Source of the DNA: an uncultured Rhodobacter sp.
Lineage (GTDB): Bacteria > Pseudomonadota > Alphaproteobacteria > Rhodobacterales > Rhodobacteraceae
Assembly: GCA_937901435.1 (NCBI GenBank)
Contig: CALGTJ010000512.1
Span: 1 to 18,711, forward strand
DNA length: 18,711 bases
Direction of reading: 5' to 3'
The notes under the pieces are model-generated. The model had not been told where the DNA came from. It saw only the letters and a program-made list of their open reading frames with translations, and did not search any database. Positions 15,436 to 18,711 of the stretch are shown here, piece after piece (position 1 is the first letter of the stretch; each line of letters begins with the position of its first letter). Made by a program: the position numbers and the translations under genes.

Positions 15436-16358
15436 CCGCGATCTTCAACACGCATGTGATCGTCGACTGGTCTGCGCGCTCTGTGCCTAGCCCGAAACGG
15501 CCAAGCAAAGACGCGATCTGGTTTGCCGTCGTGCGGGACGGTGCGCCGTCAGGGCCAGTCTATTGTCGCACAAGGGACAGCGCGCTGACCGAATTGGCGG
15601 ATCTGCTGGCTGACGAGGTGGCGCAGAACCGCCGCGTGTTGATCGGCTTTGACTTTCCCTTCGGCTATCCGGCGGGTGTGGCCAAACGGATTTGCGGATC
15701 AGACCGCGCTTTGGATCTGTGGCAGTGGTTCGCGGATGCGGTGACGGATGGCCCGGACAACCAATCCAACCGCTTTGACATTGCCGCGCAGATCAACCGT
15801 CTTTATGACGGTATCGGTCCGTTTTGGGGGCGGCCCGAAACGTGGGACGTCCCCGACGTGCCCCCCCGCGCCTCAACGCGATGCGGTGCTGATCACCCGC
15901 CCGAACATCGTCTGGCTGACGCGCGCGCCAAGGGGGCCAAGACGGTTTGGCAACTGGCCTATGCGGGCTCTGTCGGGTCTCAGGTGATCCTTGGATTGCC
16001 CGCGTTGCAGCGCCTGCGCAGTGATCCACGTCTTGCGGATTTCGTCGCCGTTTGGCCCTTTCAAACAGGTCTCGAATGCCCTCACGCGTCGGTGGTCTTC
16101 GCCGAAATCTACCCCTCGCTCTTGCAGCCTCAGGCGCATGCGGCGCGTCAGCAGGATGAAGTTCTCGACAGTGCGCAGGTGCGTGTCAATGCCACGGCTT
16201 TTGCCCGTCTTGATCGCAGCGGTGGTCTGGCGTCCCTGTTCGCCGGGATCGACGGTCTTAGCGCAGAGGAACGCCGCATCATCGAGCGCGAAGAGGCGTG
16301 GATCCTTGGCCTTGGCCACGAGACCGCGCTGCAACACGCCGCGATGGAGCCCGCATGA
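15432..16358 (+). CDS. Uncharacterised DUF429-like protein (RNase H-fold type) in the cob operon
   Basis: A 308-residue cytoplasmic protein with ATGA overlaps on both sides (cbiX before, cobH after), so it is translated in step with B12 enzymes. Three segments recall DUF429/predicted RNase H-like nucleases: VIVDWSA (9-15), LIGFDFPFGYP (70-80) and AEIYPSL (224-230). Each supplies an acidic residue (Asp12, Asp74, Glu225) where that fold carries its metal-binding acids. Other parts, such as FDIAAQINRLYDGIGPFWGR and KTVWQLAYAGSVGSQ, look like family-specific conserved blocks. Homologs in Rhodobacterales have been given unreliable names. The fold assignment is my inference from motif spacing. A role in corrin synthesis, a regulatory nuclease, or another sugar-kinase/actin-like activity cannot be told apart. 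Confidence 0.8.
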   Translation: MTAIFNTHVIVDWSARSVPSPKRPSKDAIWFAVVRDGAPSGPVYCRTRDSALTELADLLADEVAQNRRVLIGFDFPFGYPAGVAKRICGSDRALDLWQWFADAVTDGPDNQSNRFDIAAQINRLYDGIGPFWGRPETWDVPDVPPRASTRCGADHPPEHRLADARAKGAKTVWQLAYAGSVGSQVILGLPALQRLRSDPRLADFVAVWPFQTGLECPHASVVFAEIYPSLLQPQAHAARQQDEVLDSAQVRVNATAFARLDRSGGLASLFAGIDGLSAEERRIIEREEAWILGLGHETALQHAAMEPA

Positions 16359-16993
16359 GACCCTATCTGCGCGACCCCGCCGCCATCTACGCCGAAAGCT
16401 TTGCCACCGTGGCCCGCGAGGCGCGGCTTGATCGGTTTGACCCCGCCATGGCGCAGCTTGCCACGCGGGTGATCCACAGTTGCGGCATGATCGAGGTCGC
16501 GGATCGTCTTGCCTTTTCGCCCAATGTGACCAGTGTCGCGCGGGACGCTCTGGTCAACGGTGCGCCGATCCTGTGTGACTGCGAGATGGTCGCCGCAGGC
16601 ATCATCCGCCGCTATCTGCCTGCCGAAAACCGTGTGCTGGTGACCCTGAATGATCCCCGCACGCCGGGTCTTGCCAAGGATCTTAACACCACACGCTCTG
16701 CCGCCGCTGTCGAGCTTTGGCGCGATCATATCGAAGGCGCTGTCGTTGTCATTGGCAATGCGCCGACCGCGTTGTTTCATCTGCTGGAACGTCTTGATGA
16801 AGGCTGGCCCAAACCTGCCGCCATCGTCGGGTTTCCCGTGGGGTTCGTGGGGGCCGCCGAAAGCAAGGCCGAACTGGCCACCAACCCGCGCGGCTGTGAA
16901 TTCGTCGCTTTGCGCGGGCGTCGGGGTGGGTCCGCCATGGCCTCTGCCGCGCTGAATGCCCTTGCCGCAGGATTGCCGGAGATCACCACATGA
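16355..16993 (+). CDS. cobH: CobH, precorrin-8X methylmutase
   Basis: Moves the methyl group from C-11 to C-12 of precorrin-8x to give hydrogenobyrinic acid, with no cofactor. The ATG at 16355 gives 212 residues (family about 210). The catalytic histidine is His41 in LATRVIHSCGMIEVAD, and further conserved blocks are GAPILCDCEMVAAGI, VVIGNAPTALFHLLE and PAAIVGFPVGFVGAAESK. The frame is open to 16298, inside the preceding gene, but homology and the ATGA overlap with the DUF429-like gene fix the start. The stop overlaps the cobL start as ATGA. The operon order cobH-cobL-cobI matches other aerobic-pathway clusters. Confidence 0.96.
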   Translation: MRPYLRDPAAIYAESFATVAREARLDRFDPAMAQLATRVIHSCGMIEVADRLAFSPNVTSVARDALVNGAPILCDCEMVAAGIIRRYLPAENRVLVTLNDPRTPGLAKDLNTTRSAAAVELWRDHIEGAVVVIGNAPTALFHLLERLDEGWPKPAAIVGFPVGFVGAAESKAELATNPRGCEFVALRGRRGGSAMASAALNALAAGLPEITT

Positions 16994-18192
16994 GCACGCC
17001 TTGGCTGCATATCATCGGTATCGGAGAGGACGGCGTCGACGGCCTTGCCCCCGCGACACGCGCCGTTCTCGAGGCCGCAGAGATCATCATCGGCGGTGAT
17101 CGCCATCACGAATTGTCGGGCAATATCACGGCGCAACGCGTTGCATGGCCTTCGCCCTTCAACGCGCTGATCGAGCAGCTGACCGGTTACAAAGGCAAAC
17201 GTGTGGTCGTTTTGGCCACAGGTGATCCGCTTTGGTTTTCGGTCGGGGCGCGTATTGGCCGTGCCATCCCCGCGAAAGAGATCACCTTTCACCCGCAGAT
17301 CTCGGCCTTTCAACTTGCCTCTGCCCGTATGGGCTGGTCCATCGCGGATGTGGAAACGCTGACGGTCCACGGTCGCCCGGTCGAGCAGATGATCGCCTTT
17401 ATCCAGCCCGACCAGCGTCTGTTGATCCTGACGACCGGGGCCGAAACCCCCGCACAGATCGCGCGTTTTCTGACAGAGCGCGGCTTTGGCGCTTCGCCGA
17501 TGACTGTGCTGGCAAGCATGGGCGGCGCGCAAGAGCAACGCTTTGACGGGCATGCGCAAAGTTGGGCGCATAAGGTCCCTGCCTTCAACACGCTGGCGGT
17601 CGAATGTCGCGCAGCACCCGATGCGGCCCTGCTGCCGCGTGTGCCGGGTCTGGCGGATGAATTGTTTCAAAGCGATGGCACGATGACCAAGCAAGAGGTC
17701 CGTGCGGTGACTTTGGCGAAACTCATGCCCATGCGTGGCGCGTTGCTGTGGGATATTGGCACGGGTTGCGGCTCTGTCGCGGTGGAATGGATGCGCGCGG
17801 CGCGATACGCCCGCGCCATCGGGATCGAACCGCGGGCGGATCGTCGGGCCATGGCTGCCGCGAATGCGCTGGCTCTGGGCGCGCCCAAGCTGGACCTGAT
17901 CGCAGGAGAGGTGCCGGGTGCGCTTGACGGGCTGGAGCCGCCGGACGCGGTGTTTATCGGTGGCGGGCTGTCCCATGAGACGTTTGAGGCCGCTTGGATG
18001 GCCTTGCGCCCCTTGGGACGGTTGGTGGCCAACGCCGTGACGCTGGAAAGCGAAAGCATCCTGATAGCCCTGCACAAGGCCCATGGCGGGCAATTGGTAA
18101 AGCTGCAAGTGAACCGGGCTGAACCTGTAGGCGGCATGACAGGTTGGCGTCCGATGATGCCCGTAACCCAATGGAGCGTGGTGAAACGATGA
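16990..18192 (+). CDS. cobL: CobL, precorrin-6B C5,C15-methyltransferase (decarboxylating)
   Basis: A fusion of CbiE and CbiT. It uses two S-adenosylmethionines to methylate C-5 and C-15 and decarboxylates the C-12 acetate, giving precorrin-8x. It has 400 residues (P. denitrificans CobL is about 413). The N-terminal CbiE half has IGIGEDGVDGL (9-19) and the SAM-binding LATGDPLWFSVGARIG; the linker ends near SDGTMTKQEVRAVTLAKL. The C-terminal CbiT half carries a Rossmann-type motif I, DIGTGCGSVAVEWMR, followed by AIGIEPRADR and DAVFIGGGLSHE. ATGA overlaps on both sides (cobH, cobI) show tight coupling. Its product is the substrate of the upstream gene product CobH. Confidence 0.97.
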   Translation: MSTPWLHIIGIGEDGVDGLAPATRAVLEAAEIIIGGDRHHELSGNITAQRVAWPSPFNALIEQLTGYKGKRVVVLATGDPLWFSVGARIGRAIPAKEITFHPQISAFQLASARMGWSIADVETLTVHGRPVEQMIAFIQPDQRLLILTTGAETPAQIARFLTERGFGASPMTVLASMGGAQEQRFDGHAQSWAHKVPAFNTLAVECRAAPDAALLPRVPGLADELFQSDGTMTKQEVRAVTLAKLMPMRGALLWDIGTGCGSVAVEWMRAARYARAIGIEPRADRRAMAAANALALGAPKLDLIAGEVPGALDGLEPPDAVFIGGGLSHETFEAAWMALRPLGRLVANAVTLESESILIALHKAHGGQLVKLQVNRAEPVGGMTGWRPMMPVTQWSVVKR

Positions 18193-18711
18193 CGGGTACG
18201 CTGTATGGTGTTGGCCTCGGCCCTGGTGACCCTGACCTGATCACGCGCAAAGCAGCGCGGTTGATCGAGGGGGCAGAGGTTATCGCCTATCCGACCCTCG
18301 CGGGGGGTAGCAGTTTCGCGCGTGCCATCGCGGCGGATCTGATCCCAAGCGACGCGCGCGAGATCGTGATGGATGTGCCCATGACGGTCGAGCGCGCCCC
18401 GGCTCAGGCGGCCTATGACGAAGGCGCGGCGCAGATTGCGGTAGAACTGGACGCGGGGCGGGATGTGGTCTGCCTCTGCGAAGGGGACCCTTTTTTCTAT
18501 GGCTCTTTCATGTATCTTCATGCGCGTCTTGCCACGCGCTACAGGGTCGAGGTTATTCCCGGCGTAACCTCTCTGACCGCCTGTGCCGCGCGGGCTGCCC
18601 TGCCGCTGGCCGCGCGCAATGAGCGGGTGACAATCCTGCCCGGCCCTTTGCCGGAGGCTGAGTTGATCGAACGCATCGGCGGGGCAGAAAGTGTCGCGAT
18701 CCTCAAGGTCG
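18189..18711 (+). CDS. cobI: CobI, precorrin-2 C20-methyltransferase (first ~174 residues; runs off the right edge)
   Basis: Methylates C-20 of precorrin-2 to give precorrin-3A, using S-adenosylmethionine. The frame is open from ATG 18189 to the window end, about 70 percent of the usual 240-250 residues. The start is MTGTLYGVGLGPGDPDLITR, with the glycine-rich loop of the tetrapyrrole methylase family. VCLCEGDPFFYGSFMYLHAR follows (about residues 96-115), then VEVIPGVTSLTACAARAALP. The FYGSFMYL segment is typical of CobI/CbiL among the paralogous methylases. It overlaps the cobL stop by ATGA. Downstream genes, perhaps further cob methylases, are out of view. Confidence 0.95.
   Translation, partial: MTGTLYGVGLGPGDPDLITRKAARLIEGAEVIAYPTLAGGSSFARAIAADLIPSDAREIVMDVPMTVERAPAQAAYDEGAAQIAVELDAGRDVVCLCEGDPFFYGSFMYLHARLATRYRVEVIPGVTSLTACAARAALPLAARNERVTILPGPLPEAELIERIGGAESVAILKV

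Noticed and set aside
16777..18171. 464-residue minus-strand open frame opposite cobL
   Set aside because: It is the antisense shadow of cobL, which has clear CbiE/CbiT motifs. High-GC codon bias opens this frame, and its product is rich in Arg, Gln and His with no motif.
1..18711. CRISPR arrays, insertion sequences, tRNA or rRNA genes, prophage or attachment sites
   Set aside because: I looked for regularly spaced repeats, transposase motifs, tRNA-like cloverleaf arms and integrase genes on both strands and saw none; codon use looks uniform across the window.

Overview
The window looks like an alphaproteobacterium of the Rhodobacteraceae (Roseobacter/Rhodobacter type). The evidence is the high-GC codon use, the protein sequences, an aerobic-pathway (Cob-type) vitamin B12 gene set, an smc gene coding for 1151 residues, and a canonical cobalamin riboswitch. 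Assignments come from reading motifs by eye; no database search was possible.

Layout. (1) Positions 1-4430, minus strand: a cobalamin riboswitch, then a HupE/UreJ metal permease, an intrinsic terminator, cobW, a GNAT acetyltransferase and the first half of cobN, which runs off the left edge. (2) Positions 4570-8614, plus strand: smc (chromosome condensation ATPase) and a small exported protein of unknown function, ending at a hairpin shared with the convergent gene. (3) Positions 8623-12150, minus strand: a DUF1636-like metal-binding protein, cobC, cobD (cbiB-type) and a secreted MltB-like lytic transglycosylase. (4) Positions 12237-13660: a degenerate single-domain response-regulator receiver (plus) and a glutathionyl-hydroquinone reductase (minus), convergent, with stop codons overlapping in CTAG. 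(5) Positions 13661-13970: a 310-base intergenic region ending in a hairpin over the next ribosome binding site. (6) Position 13971 to the right edge, plus strand: a small His-rich membrane protein, a long CbiX with Cys- and His-rich C-terminal segments, a DUF429-like protein, cobH, cobL and the start of cobI. From cbiX to cobI every junction is an ATGA overlap.

How it works together. CobI, CobL and CobH build the corrin ring from precorrin-2 towards hydrogenobyrinic acid. CobN is the large subunit of the late ATP-dependent cobaltochelatase; CobS and CobT are not in the window. CobC and CobD make and attach the aminopropanol phosphate arm. HupE, CobW, CbiX and the small His-rich protein look like a metal uptake and handling layer. 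The riboswitch should repress hupE, and probably cobW-GNAT-cobN, when B12 is plentiful. The cob genes lie in three blocks separated by unrelated genes.

I do not see a wholly new system. The most interesting items are the uncharacterised passengers of the B12 operons (DUF429-like, DUF1636, GNAT and the small His-rich protein), the coexistence of CbiX and CobN, the Cys-repeat C-terminus of CbiX, and two similar hairpins placed over the ribosome binding sites of hupE and of the cbiX operon.
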